Source: Acidimicrobiales bacterium (GTDB taxonomy: Bacteria; Actinomycetota; Acidimicrobiia; Acidimicrobiales; SHLQ01). From it: DNA of 64,000 nt. The notes below the pieces were generated by a model. It was not told the origin of the DNA. It ran no database searches and saw nothing but the letters and a program-made list of their open reading frames with translations. The DNA is taken from NCBI GenBank assembly GCA_020629635.1, contig JAHDCX010000001.1, forward strand, positions 484,525 to 548,524, given 5' to 3'. Positions 7,881 to 15,494 of this stretch are shown here, piece after piece (within the stretch, counting starts at the first letter, position 1; each line of letters opens with the position of its first letter). The translations under genes and the position numbers were made by a program.

Positions 7881-8774
7881 ATGGCCGATCACCCGCTGTT
7901 TGTACGAGTCGCCGACCTGCTCGACGCTCCGGTGGTGGGTCATCGACGGCTCGGCGGCGGCGACTTCGCCGAGTCCTACCGACTCGAACTCCTTGATGGT
8001 TCGCTCGTGTTCGCCAAAACGCACCGTGCTCCACCGCCGAACTTCTTCACGACCGAGGCCGCCGGTCTCGAGTGGCTGCGGTCGAGCGGGTCGATGCTCG
8101 TGCCCGACGTGCTGGCGGCCGACGATGGGCGTATCGACGACCCGGACGCGCCCGCGTGCCTGATACTCGAGTGGATCGAGGAGTCCCCCGGCGGACGGGG
8201 TGACGACGGCGAATTCGGTGCGGCGCTCGCCGAGCTTCATCGCTCGACCTCCGACGGCGGAATCGGCGGATTTGGGCGACCGGACGGGCGAACGACGGGC
8301 TCACAAGCGCTTCCGAATGAACCCTGCGCGACCTGGGTCGAGTTCATGCGCGACCGCCGATTGCTCCCGCTCATCGAGAAGTGCCGTGTCAGCGGTGCAG
8401 TGCCGGCGAGCACGCTCGATGGCGTCGAGGCGATCGCAGGAACCCTCGAGCGATGGGGAGCATCCGACGAGTCCGCATCGCTCCTTCATGGCGACCTCTG
8501 GGCGGGGAATCGTCTGATCGATGATCGTGGCCGCTCATGGCTCATCGACCCCGCAGTGCACGGCGGTCACCGGGAGTTCGATCTCGCAATGATGCGACTC
8601 TTCGGTGGCTTCGCGATGAGCGCATTCGACGCGTACGACCGGGTGAGTCCTCTCGAAGACGGCTGGGAACGCCGAATCGCACTGCACCAGCTGCCGCCCC
8701 TACTCGTCCATGCGCTCAAGTTCGGTGGTCGCTACGTGCACGCCGTCGAACGTGCGGTCACTTCACTTCGCTGA
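7881..8774 (+). CDS. Fructosamine kinase family protein
   Basis: 297 aa. A kinase-like fold related to fructosamine-3-kinase, which phosphorylates ketoamines on glycated proteins or small amines to trigger deglycation. The N-terminal LGGGDFAESYRLELLDG (nucleotide loop) and VFAKTH (ATP-binding Lys) are visible; the catalytic loop is LLHGDLWAGN and the metal-binding segment LIDPAVHGGHREFDLAM. Length matches the family. The ORF is open upstream, but ATG 7881 with TACGGT nine nt earlier is the best start. It diverges from the enolase remnant, whose lost N-terminus lies where this gene's promoter is now. Some family members phosphorylate other small molecules. Confidence 0.85.
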   Translation: MADHPLFVRVADLLDAPVVGHRRLGGGDFAESYRLELLDGSLVFAKTHRAPPPNFFTTEAAGLEWLRSSGSMLVPDVLAADDGRIDDPDAPACLILEWIEESPGGRGDDGEFGAALAELHRSTSDGGIGGFGRPDGRTTGSQALPNEPCATWVEFMRDRRLLPLIEKCRVSGAVPASTLDGVEAIAGTLERWGASDESASLLHGDLWAGNRLIDDRGRSWLIDPAVHGGHREFDLAMMRLFGGFAMSAFDAYDRVSPLEDGWERRIALHQLPPLLVHALKFGGRYVHAVERAVTSLR

Positions 8775-8804
8775 TCGGCTCAGTTCACCACGCCATAGCG
8801 GCTT

Positions 8805-10064
8805 TCACCCAGACGTCCCGCCCGTGAGTCTCACTGCCGTCTCCGCATATCTGCCGGCAGCGGCCCGGCGCGTGGTGCCGTCACGTTCGGCGGCGACCTG
8901 GTCTGGCGGCAGGGCGGTTGCACACTGCTCGAGTCGGAGACCCGGTGTTCTGATCGTCGGGAGTCCGGCGGCTGCCCGACCTTCGAAACGCGCGCTCAGG
9001 GCAAGTTTCTTGCGCCGCTGATGCGGCTGAAGGTCATCGAAATCACGAGGAGAGATCGTCTCGCCGAGGACGAGATGGCCGGAGTCCACCGCGGCCGAAA
9101 CGAGGGCCAGGCCGGTTTCGCTCCGAACGGCGATCGCGTTGAAGCCGTCGTCCTCGCCCGTCGGTGCGCCACCGGGCCAGGCATCGGCGGCAGCGACGTC
9201 GGCCATCTCGCCGAGGGCGTCCGGGCAGATGGTGCAGCGGGCATCGAGATCCCAACCGCCTTCGTCCTCCCACATCTCCAGGTACGACTTCTGGTGCGCG
9301 CTGCCACCGACCGTCTCGATGCGAGTCGGTCCGGGGTTGCCGAATCCGCGGTACCGAAACAGCGAGAGCTCGTGCTCGTCGACGCCGAAGTCGTCGAGCA
9401 CGCCCTGTGACTTCGACAACCGTGACTGGCCCCCACACACCATCGCCAGCGTGGCCACGAGGTTTGTGTCGAGTGAACGGTTGCTCCGCGCGAGTGCGGC
9501 AACGGCACCGATGTCGCACGGCTTGGCGATGATGGCGAACGGCTCGTCTCGGGCAATTGCCACCTGCAATCCGGCGAGGGGAGCCGTTGGGCCGTATCGC
9601 GAGCCGGCGTTGGCGAGCACGTCCTCGGGCGTTTCGCTCATCACCCACCGGGTGCGCATCGGCGCATCCGGGTCTGCCCCGACGTGCAGAACGAACCTCG
9701 CTGCGCCGCTTTCGAGGAGATGCCGTCCGAGCGCGGTGAGCACTCCGCCGGTGGCCGCCTGATGGCGTACCTGGGCTTCTCCCGACCACGCCATCGCGAG
9801 CAGCGACGCGGGGCCCCAGACCGCGTCGCCGTCGCCGCGGCCCGGAGCGATGACGCCAGGGCAGGCGGCGAGCACCGCCGCTTCTTGACCCGGTCCGAAC
9901 CCGTCCACTGGAGCGGGTCGCATCGCGCCGTGCTCGGCGAGTCGCATCGTCACCGCACCGTCGGAGAGCGCCTCGCAGAGCCCGCAACCGATACAGAGGC
10001 CGGACTCCACGACCTCGGCAATCGAGCTGGCGGTTCTCCCAGCAATCGGTGTGGCTTCGCTCAC
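8805..10064 (-). CDS. FrhB-like coenzyme F420/flavin iron-sulfur oxidoreductase
   Basis: 419 aa. Related to the beta subunit of F420-reducing hydrogenase (FrhB/FdhB), which passes electrons between reduced F420, flavin and Fe-S clusters. Cys24, Cys27 and Cys30 in LCIGCGLC, with Cys68 in AACPGV, form a ferredoxin-like 4Fe-4S site. The middle has ATGGVLTAL and IAKPCDIGAVAAL, and later DARCTICPDALGEMADVAAADAWPG, all usual for the FrhB C-terminal domain. Stand-alone relatives are frequent in polysaccharide and natural-product clusters. Its ATG overlaps the stop of the sulfotransferase gene by 4 nt, making it the last gene of the run. The substrate is unknown; a reductase step in the pathway is inferred from position. 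Confidence 0.85.
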   Translation of the reverse strand: MSEATPIAGRTASSIAEVVESGLCIGCGLCEALSDGAVTMRLAEHGAMRPAPVDGFGPGQEAAVLAACPGVIAPGRGDGDAVWGPASLLAMAWSGEAQVRHQAATGGVLTALGRHLLESGAARFVLHVGADPDAPMRTRWVMSETPEDVLANAGSRYGPTAPLAGLQVAIARDEPFAIIAKPCDIGAVAALARSNRSLDTNLVATLAMVCGGQSRLSKSQGVLDDFGVDEHELSLFRYRGFGNPGPTRIETVGGSAHQKSYLEMWEDEGGWDLDARCTICPDALGEMADVAAADAWPGGAPTGEDDGFNAIAVRSETGLALVSAAVDSGHLVLGETISPRDFDDLQPHQRRKKLALSARFEGRAAAGLPTIRTPGLRLEQCATALPPDQVAAERDGTTRRAAAGRYAETAVRLTGGTSG

Positions 10065-10834
10065 GGGGCCTGCTCCTCGGTCGTGCGGTGGAGGCGATGA
10101 CGATGCAGCGCCGCATAGCGGGGTGTCGCCCGCGCAATCATGTCGGCGATGTCGGGGTGGGTGGCATCGACCGAGTAGCTCTCGTCCTGCCGGGCGAGCG
10201 TGGTCGAGCGAGCCAGTTGTTCGTGCCAGGATCCACCGTCGTAGAAGCTGAACTCGGTCGTCGAATCAGTCGAGTCCCACTGCAGCGCCTCGGGACGGTG
10301 GTCGATGCCGACCGCGGCACTCCACGCAGCCATCGTGCCGTCCGGGTCGTCGACGAGGTCGTCGGCATCGATGACCGGGGGTGGAGTGCCCAGCTCGCGG
10401 TGAAGACGCTCGAACAACGCCCATTGTTCGGCATGCCCGGTTTCCCATTCGAGGAGATCGGGCCACTTGTGGCGCATCGAAACGATCTGCTGCCGGGGGT
10501 CGCGAATCAGAAACGAGTGGATCATCCCGGCGTGCAGCGGGGCCGCGTCGGTGAGGCCGTCCCACCGGTCGAGTACGTAGTGGGGGAAGTCCTTGATGAA
10601 GACCGGACCGGATTCGGCGGCGCCTCGAAGTCGACGCACCACGTCATCGAACGTGTAGCTGCTCGGGACGGCGGAGCGCCGCTGTGGAGGAGCTTTCGCT
10701 TCGGGTCCGGAATACCACGGCTCGCCGAACGGCTCATGGAAGCACTGGTGGTCGCCTCGGGTCCGCATCACCTTCTCGAACGCCGTTGACCGCGAGCGGG
10801 GAACCGCCCAGAGCACGAGGATCGGTTGGGTCAC
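10061..10834 (-). CDS. Sulfotransferase-like protein (module A)
   Basis: 257 aa from the GTG at 10834, which sits 8 nt after the stop of the upstream gene with GAGG six nt before it. The protein opens with ILVLWAVPRSRSTAF, the PAPS 5'-phosphosulfate loop of sulfotransferases (PRSRST, residues 12-17), followed by CFHEPFGE and a central HSFLIRDPRQQIVS segment resembling the 3'-phosphate-binding region. This resembles the Sulfotransfer_5-type family, sometimes misnamed aminotransferase-like. It would transfer sulfate to a hydroxyl or amine, but the acceptor is unknown. It has a paralogue at 24322-25062 that likewise follows a racemase-like gene. Confidence 0.78.
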   Translation of the reverse strand: MTQPILVLWAVPRSRSTAFEKVMRTRGDHQCFHEPFGEPWYSGPEAKAPPQRRSAVPSSYTFDDVVRRLRGAAESGPVFIKDFPHYVLDRWDGLTDAAPLHAGMIHSFLIRDPRQQIVSMRHKWPDLLEWETGHAEQWALFERLHRELGTPPPVIDADDLVDDPDGTMAAWSAAVGIDHRPEALQWDSTDSTTEFSFYDGGSWHEQLARSTTLARQDESYSVDATHPDIADMIARATPRYAALHRHRLHRTTEEQAP

Positions 10835-10842
10835 GTCGGACC

Positions 10843-11667
10843 TCAGACCCTGCTCAGGAGATGGCCCCACCCCGAGATCGGTGACCGGAGATCGAGCGCA
10901 CGCAGCATCGCCCATTGCAGGGCGTTGTCCGAGGCGACGACAGGCGTGCCGATCGCCGCCTCGAGGGCGGCAACGTGTGGGCCGATTCGCATGCCAGAAC
11001 CGGTCTGCACGACGACGTCGGCATCGGGCGCGGCTTCATGTGCGCGCAGCACCGTTTGCACACAGTCGCGGTCGGGGTGATCCCAGATCGTGGCGGCCTC
11101 GACCGCCATCTGTGCCTCGAGCGACGCGTAGATGCCTTGGTCGCGCATGTGTCCGGAGGCGATGATCTCGAACCCCGCAGCTTCGAGGTAGCCGTTGATG
11201 CCGTCGCGCCAGTCATCGCGGTAGTAGCCGTTCGAGACCGCGATTCGCTCGGCACCGAGTTCGTGGAGCGCGTCGACGATGCACTGGCCCGCCATGAGAA
11301 ACGGGGTGCCGATCCTCTCGCTCGTCTCGTCGCAGAAGGCGACGATGTCGTCGGGCCCGGTCGTGCCTTTGCAATGGACCCAGTTGGTTCCTGCCTGACC
11401 GATGACCTGGCAGTGGGCGTTGGCAAGGCACATGGCTGCCTCGGTCAGCAGATCGAAATTTGCCGCACGCTCATCGAGCCCATAGTCGTAGTTGGCGACG
11501 TGCAGGACGCGCTGCATGACGCCGATCGGCTCTGGACTGACCTCGAGCAACCGTTGAGGAGAATCATCGAAGTAGCGCGGTGTCGTGACGAATCCGGCGT
11601 ACCCCGCGTAGCGCGGCCCGAACCCCTCAGCCGCTGGATCCGGATCCGTTTGCGGGGTCGTCTGCAC
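10843..11667 (-). CDS. Asp/Glu-racemase/arylmalonate-decarboxylase-like protein (module A)
   Basis: 274 aa. It has the two-lobed layout of maleate isomerase/arylmalonate decarboxylase-type proteins of the Asp/Glu racemase superfamily: a first lobe ending in QAGTNWVH (residues 91-98) and a second lobe with VVVQTGSGMR (218-227), ALEAAIGTPVVASD and an LQWAMLR helix. These enzymes usually use one Cys in each lobe at these two turns; here both positions lack Cys (GTN and TGSG), so conventional two-thiol racemase chemistry is unlikely. TATCGT at 11675-11680 lies 7 nt before the GTG, supporting this start and a promoter internal to the larger run. It precedes a sulfotransferase gene, as does its paralogue at 25059-25889. 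Confidence 0.75.
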   Translation of the reverse strand: MQTTPQTDPDPAAEGFGPRYAGYAGFVTTPRYFDDSPQRLLEVSPEPIGVMQRVLHVANYDYGLDERAANFDLLTEAAMCLANAHCQVIGQAGTNWVHCKGTTGPDDIVAFCDETSERIGTPFLMAGQCIVDALHELGAERIAVSNGYYRDDWRDGINGYLEAAGFEIIASGHMRDQGIYASLEAQMAVEAATIWDHPDRDCVQTVLRAHEAAPDADVVVQTGSGMRIGPHVAALEAAIGTPVVASDNALQWAMLRALDLRSPISGWGHLLSRV

Positions 11668-11674
11668 GTCGCGG

Positions 11675-11680
11675 ACGATA
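11675..11680 (-). promoter_or_regulatory. -10 box TATCGT before racemase-like gene (module A)
   Basis: TATCGT ends 7 nt before the GTG at 11667. It could drive a leaderless racemase-sulfotransferase-FrhB transcript separately from the upstream glycosyltransferase genes, which end at 11692. Confidence 0.5.
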
Positions 11681-11691
11681 CCCGCGACGGG

Positions 11692-12495
11692 TCATGAACT
11701 CGGCTTCCGGCCGATCGCAAGAAGTTGTTTGCCCAGGTCAGCGACCGCAGACTCCTCGGCCAGGGCGCGTTCGGTCGCCATCGTCTGGTCGTGTTGGTCG
11801 ACGAGGCGGGCGTGCGCGTCGTCCCGCGGCCGAACGGACCAATCGACGAGCAACCCGTGAACCGAGATGTTGTCGAGGTGCGCAGACTCGAACGATCTCC
11901 GAAGGGCGTGTGCGTCATACAACAGGTGGCTCGCAGCACCGTGCGCATCACGGTAGATGCCGGTCCGGGTGGCAAGTCGCTCCATCGCCTGCTCGACGTC
12001 GTCGCGACGCAACAACTCGGCGACCAGTCCGACCAACGAGTCGACCAGGACGACGAGATGGGCGTGCGGGCGGAGCCATGACGCCATTCGGGCGATGCTC
12101 GCAGTCGGGTCCGGTGCGTACTGAACCGAACCCATCGCGATGACGAGGTCGCAGGACTCCGGGTCGATCTGTGCCTCGTCGACTCCACAATGATGGACCG
12201 CATATCGCCCGGCGGACCGCCGGCGAGCGTGGTTGACCATCGCGGCGCTCGGCTCAACGCCGACGACCTGATGTCCGCGGTCGGCGAGGGGGCCGGCCCA
12301 GCGCCCGACTCCGCAACCGACGTCAACGATCGAGAGCGCCGGCCGGTCGCCAATGATCCGGTTGACGTACTCCCAGCAAAGGTCGTCGTATGCGCGCCGG
12401 TGTGGTGCATCGAACTGCTCGTCGTAGCCGTCGGCCAACTCGTCGTAGAACGTCGCGGGGTCGAGGAGTTCGGTCTTGGGCGGCTGATCGGTCAT
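11692..12495 (-). CDS. Class I SAM-dependent methyltransferase
   Basis: 267 aa from the ATG at 12495, which is preceded by GAGGACGAGG. A Rossmann-fold methyltransferase: FYDELADGYDEQFDAPH at the N-terminus, motif I IVDVGCGVGRWAG (residues 56-68), VVGVEPSAAMV (motif II acidic region) and CDLVIAMGSVQYAPD (motif IV). The N-terminal segment resembles small-molecule and quinone-type methyltransferases. The start overlaps the radical SAM stop by 4 nt (ATGA). Upstream in-frame codons exist but lie inside the radical SAM gene. The acceptor is unknown and presumably belongs to the same pathway. Confidence 0.85.
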   Translation of the reverse strand: MTDQPPKTELLDPATFYDELADGYDEQFDAPHRRAYDDLCWEYVNRIIGDRPALSIVDVGCGVGRWAGPLADRGHQVVGVEPSAAMVNHARRRSAGRYAVHHCGVDEAQIDPESCDLVIAMGSVQYAPDPTASIARMASWLRPHAHLVVLVDSLVGLVAELLRRDDVEQAMERLATRTGIYRDAHGAASHLLYDAHALRRSFESAHLDNISVHGLLVDWSVRPRDDAHARLVDQHDQTMATERALAEESAVADLGKQLLAIGRKPSS

Positions 12496-13694
12496 CCTCG
12501 TCCTCGTTCTCGGTTGATGCGTCGTTGTGTTCTCGTCGACGATGCGGTCCGGCGCGTCGGTCGGGCCAGAGTGGGGAGAACTCGGCGAGGTTGAGTCCGC
12601 AGGTTGACGCTGTAGTTGCTTCCGCACTGGACACAGTCCTTGCGGAAGAGGCGCGCTTGCTCGGCGCGATATTGCGGCGAATCGATGATTTCTGAGATTC
12701 GTCGCGACCGAACGTTCAGCTCGGCGTCGTGCCCCCAGCAGCCTCCCGTCGCTCCCGTCGACCGAATCATCAACTTGAGCTGTGATTCGACGCACGGCAC
12801 GTCGATCTGGGGTTCGAGGCCGAAGTGTCCAGGGATGTACGAGAGATCGAGCTCGGAAGGAAGACGGGCAGGATTCGTCCGACGCACCCGCTGAATCGCT
12901 TTGAGCGAGCTTCGCAGCGTGGCCTCGTCGACGGCCGTCAGCTCGGAGATGGTTGCGTCTCGGAACATGAACGTCGTGTCCGTGGCGAGGTTGAGGTACA
13001 GGTCGACGTCGAGTTCCTGGGCGAGATGTGCCATGTCGGCGAGTCGGTCGCAGTTGTCGCGCATCACCGTGAAGTTCAAACGGATCGCGAGCTCCTGTCG
13101 GGGTCGCCGCTCGACAAGGGCTCGGATCGCCTCGATGGTGTCGTCGTAGGCGCCTTGGCGGCCGCGGATCGCATCATGAGTGGCGGCGTCGGGGCCGTCG
13201 ATCGAGACGTTGAACGAGCGAACGCCGGCGGCGATGACCTCGTCGATCCGATCCTCGTCGAGCAGCAATCCGTTGCTGTTGAGGTGAAGGTCGGAGATCC
13301 CGGCTTCTCGAGCGTGAGCGATGATCCGGGCGGCGTCACGGCGAATCAGGGCTTCGCCGCCAGTGAAGTTGATCTTGATGAAGCCGAGCTGAGCCAACTG
13401 GTCGACGACGGATCGCCATTCATCCTCGGACAGTTCGCCCGTCGTGTTCTCGTGCCAACAGGTACAGCTGATGCACCGGAGATTGCAGTTGTCGGTGAGG
13501 AAGCACTCTGCGGCAATCGGCCGAATGTGAAGCTCGGGCGCGAGCGATCGCTTGACCCACGTCGCGGCGACGAACCTGCCCAACCGCGCCGAGCGGCGCC
13601 ACGAGGCGATCGGCGGCCGAGCGATGTGCGGGACGGGGGCCACGCGACGCGGCTCCCGACCGCGTGTGGAGATCGAGACCGGAGTGGACGTCAT
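12492..13694 (-). CDS. Radical SAM protein with partial SPASM-like tail
   Basis: 400 aa. The CxxxCxxC 4Fe-4S/SAM site is CNLRCISC (Cys70, Cys74, Cys77), followed by INFTGGEALIRRD (SAM-binding GGE), LNSNGLLL and FNVSIDGPDAATHD, all standard for radical SAM enzymes. Additional cysteines at 301, 319, 354 and 357 (GGCWGHD, KDCVQCGSNYS) suggest an auxiliary cluster of the SPASM/twitch kind. The tail is very Arg/Thr rich. It overlaps genes on both sides by 4 nt. Such enzymes in glycan or peptide clusters perform epimerisation, oxidation or cross-linking; no precursor-peptide gene is visible here, so a sugar or small-molecule substrate is more likely. Confidence 0.85.
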   Translation of the reverse strand: MTSTPVSISTRGREPRRVAPVPHIARPPIASWRRSARLGRFVAATWVKRSLAPELHIRPIAAECFLTDNCNLRCISCTCWHENTTGELSEDEWRSVVDQLAQLGFIKINFTGGEALIRRDAARIIAHAREAGISDLHLNSNGLLLDEDRIDEVIAAGVRSFNVSIDGPDAATHDAIRGRQGAYDDTIEAIRALVERRPRQELAIRLNFTVMRDNCDRLADMAHLAQELDVDLYLNLATDTTFMFRDATISELTAVDEATLRSSLKAIQRVRRTNPARLPSELDLSYIPGHFGLEPQIDVPCVESQLKLMIRSTGATGGCWGHDAELNVRSRRISEIIDSPQYRAEQARLFRKDCVQCGSNYSVNLRTQPRRVLPTLARPTRRTASSTRTQRRINRERGRG

Positions 13695-14923
13695 CGTCGT
13701 ACCGCCCGCACGAACAGGTTGGCCTGATGGAACCAGCGGCCGTCGAGGCGCAGCGGGAGGTGGGTCAACGGCGCAAGGCGTTGGGGAAGGAGCAATCGGG
13801 GGATGTCGAAGAATCGCCAGAACAGGTTTGCTGCGTCGTGTTGGACGACATCGAAGCCTGCCTCGGCCAACGTCTCGAAGAGCTCGGCGGGGACATAGTT
13901 GGTGTGCCAGCCGCGCTCGATCGCGAGGTCTCCAGCCATCCCGTCGCTCATGTCGACGAATCGCTCGTCGTAACGCTCACGGCCAAAGCGTGCCCGATAC
14001 ACCGCGCCATGGAGGCGTGGCCACCGAAACTTTGCGTTGTCCGGGTCCAGGATGCTCAGCCAATGCTGACGCGGAACGGTGACGATCAGGGTGCCGCCTG
14101 GCTGGAGGACACGTCGCACCTCCGAGAGAACGGCCTGCTCGTCCCAGACGTGTTCGAGGACGTCGAGCATTGACACAGACGCAAGCGTGGCCTCCCCGAA
14201 GGGAAGGTCGAGCTTGTTGCCGAGCGCGACCCTCGGGGGTCCGCCGTGGGTGGTGTCGCTGATCTTGTCGGAGGCGACGTCGGCGGCCACAACACCTGGC
14301 CGAACAGTGCTGAGGCCGGCGGCGAACTCGCCGTATCCGGCGCCGAGATCCAAGTGTGGTCCATCGATGCCTGCCAGTTGGTCCCATGCCCAGCCGTACC
14401 GTCGGGTCGGGTGATCGTCGAACGGGTTGTCGGCCGGCGGTTGGATGACGGTCTCGAGACGGGCGCGGACATCGCAGGTGGCCGATGCCGGAGGGACGGT
14501 TCGCTCGGCGACGGTGGCTGCGACGGTCGGGTGATCAGCGACGACTTGTGCGAGCTCCGCGACATCGTCGAGCACGACCACGGGCGAACGGGTCCGTTCG
14601 TGTTCGGCGAAGCGGACCTGATGATCATTCGACATCTCGCCGAACTTCGCCTTCCGGGGCACGACGATCGGCACTTTGCCGTGCCGTTGGACTGAGCGAA
14701 CGGTGTTGCCTGCGTGGGTGATGACGACGTCAGCCCCAGCGATCCGACGGTCCAACTCTTCAGGACTCAACTCGCGGACATGCGGAACGCTTGGCACGAC
14801 GGTCGAGGTTCCGATTTGGGCGAACACGTCATGGTCGGGGGCGATCGTCTCCAGTGACTGCACGAGACGATCGAATGGGAACGGTCCCATCCCCACGGTG
14901 ACGAGCACGGACAGTCGTCTCAT
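13691..14923 (-). CDS. Fusion: Alg13-like glycosyltransferase domain plus SAM methyltransferase
   Basis: 410 aa. Residues 1-160 look like the Alg13/EpsF (GT28 C-terminal) domain that binds the UDP-sugar: SVLVTVGMGPFPFDRLV at the start, FAQIGTST, IAGADVVITHAGN (62-73) and VPIVVPRKAKFGEMSNDHQ (84-102). After a short linker, residues 175-410 form a class I methyltransferase with HLDLGAGYGEFAAG (190-203), SMLDVLEHVWDEQAVL and GGTLIVTVPRQHW. The two halves are in one uninterrupted frame. The upstream neighbour is Alg14-like, the membrane partner that Alg13 needs, and overlaps by 4 nt. The protein probably glycosylates a lipid-linked or small-molecule acceptor and methylates the product; this coupling is inference. 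Confidence 0.8.
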   Translation of the reverse strand: MRRLSVLVTVGMGPFPFDRLVQSLETIAPDHDVFAQIGTSTVVPSVPHVRELSPEELDRRIAGADVVITHAGNTVRSVQRHGKVPIVVPRKAKFGEMSNDHQVRFAEHERTRSPVVVLDDVAELAQVVADHPTVAATVAERTVPPASATCDVRARLETVIQPPADNPFDDHPTRRYGWAWDQLAGIDGPHLDLGAGYGEFAAGLSTVRPGVVAADVASDKISDTTHGGPPRVALGNKLDLPFGEATLASVSMLDVLEHVWDEQAVLSEVRRVLQPGGTLIVTVPRQHWLSILDPDNAKFRWPRLHGAVYRARFGRERYDERFVDMSDGMAGDLAIERGWHTNYVPAELFETLAEAGFDVVQHDAANLFWRFFDIPRLLLPQRLAPLTHLPLRLDGRWFHQANLFVRAVRR

Positions 14924-15363
14924 TGAAGCTCTCCGACCAGGAAGGCGCGTGTGTGTGCGTCGAGCCGATCCCGGCGCTGTACGGCCGTCGACTCGGCCAA
15001 GGTGCTGCAGAGCCTGGCGACTCGGCCCTGGGCGCCATGAATGTTCAGCGTCTCGATCCAGAGGCTGGGGGTCCGACGCATCTTGGCGGCCACGAAGTAG
15101 GGGAGGGCTATTGCCGTTCCGGCCGACACGACCCAGCTGGGATCGAGACGGTCGAGGTGTCGCGCCGCGGCCGCCGCTCTGCCGGGCATCGATCGCATCG
15201 TGGGCTCTTCGACCCAGTGCACGTCGAGGTCTTCGAGGCGTGATGCGGTGTCGGCCGCCGGCGAAGCGACCCAACAGTGGGGTTCGTTGGTCGGCCACGC
15301 ATTGGCAACGGCGAGGACGTCCGGCAGCACGCCTCCAGAACTCGTCACGAACACGACAGTCAC
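14920..15363 (-). CDS. Alg14-like glycosyltransferase partner protein
   Basis: 147 aa. Resembles the Alg14/PssD/EpsE family, the membrane-anchoring acceptor-binding half of two-component GT28-type glycosyltransferases. The N-terminal VVFVTSSGGVLPDVLAVA is the Alg14 signature start, and WVVSAGTAIALPYFVAA and LWIETLNIHG match the central conserved blocks. The GTG start at 15363 has TAGCGT six nt upstream. It is the first gene of the seven-gene minus-strand run and overlaps the Alg13-like fusion by 4 nt, which fits a functional Alg14-Alg13 pair. Confidence 0.78.
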   Translation of the reverse strand: MTVVFVTSSGGVLPDVLAVANAWPTNEPHCWVASPAADTASRLEDLDVHWVEEPTMRSMPGRAAAAARHLDRLDPSWVVSAGTAIALPYFVAAKMRRTPSLWIETLNIHGAQGRVARLCSTLAESTAVQRRDRLDAHTRAFLVGELQ

Positions 15364-15369
15364 GCACGA

Positions 15370-15375
15370 ACGCTA
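15370..15375 (-). promoter_or_regulatory. -10 box TAGCGT for the seven-gene minus-strand run
   Basis: TAGCGT ends 6 nt before the GTG of the Alg14-like gene, suggesting a leaderless transcript that starts the run extending towards 8805. Confidence 0.5.
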
Positions 15376-15494
15376 GACCCGACAACATCGGTCGGGCATG
15401 GGGCGATGAGCCCTCTGTGGCAAATGCGTACGTGGACCCATGACGAGAAGCGATCGGTGATCCAATCTGGTCGCAGGTCTGGAGGAGGTGACAG

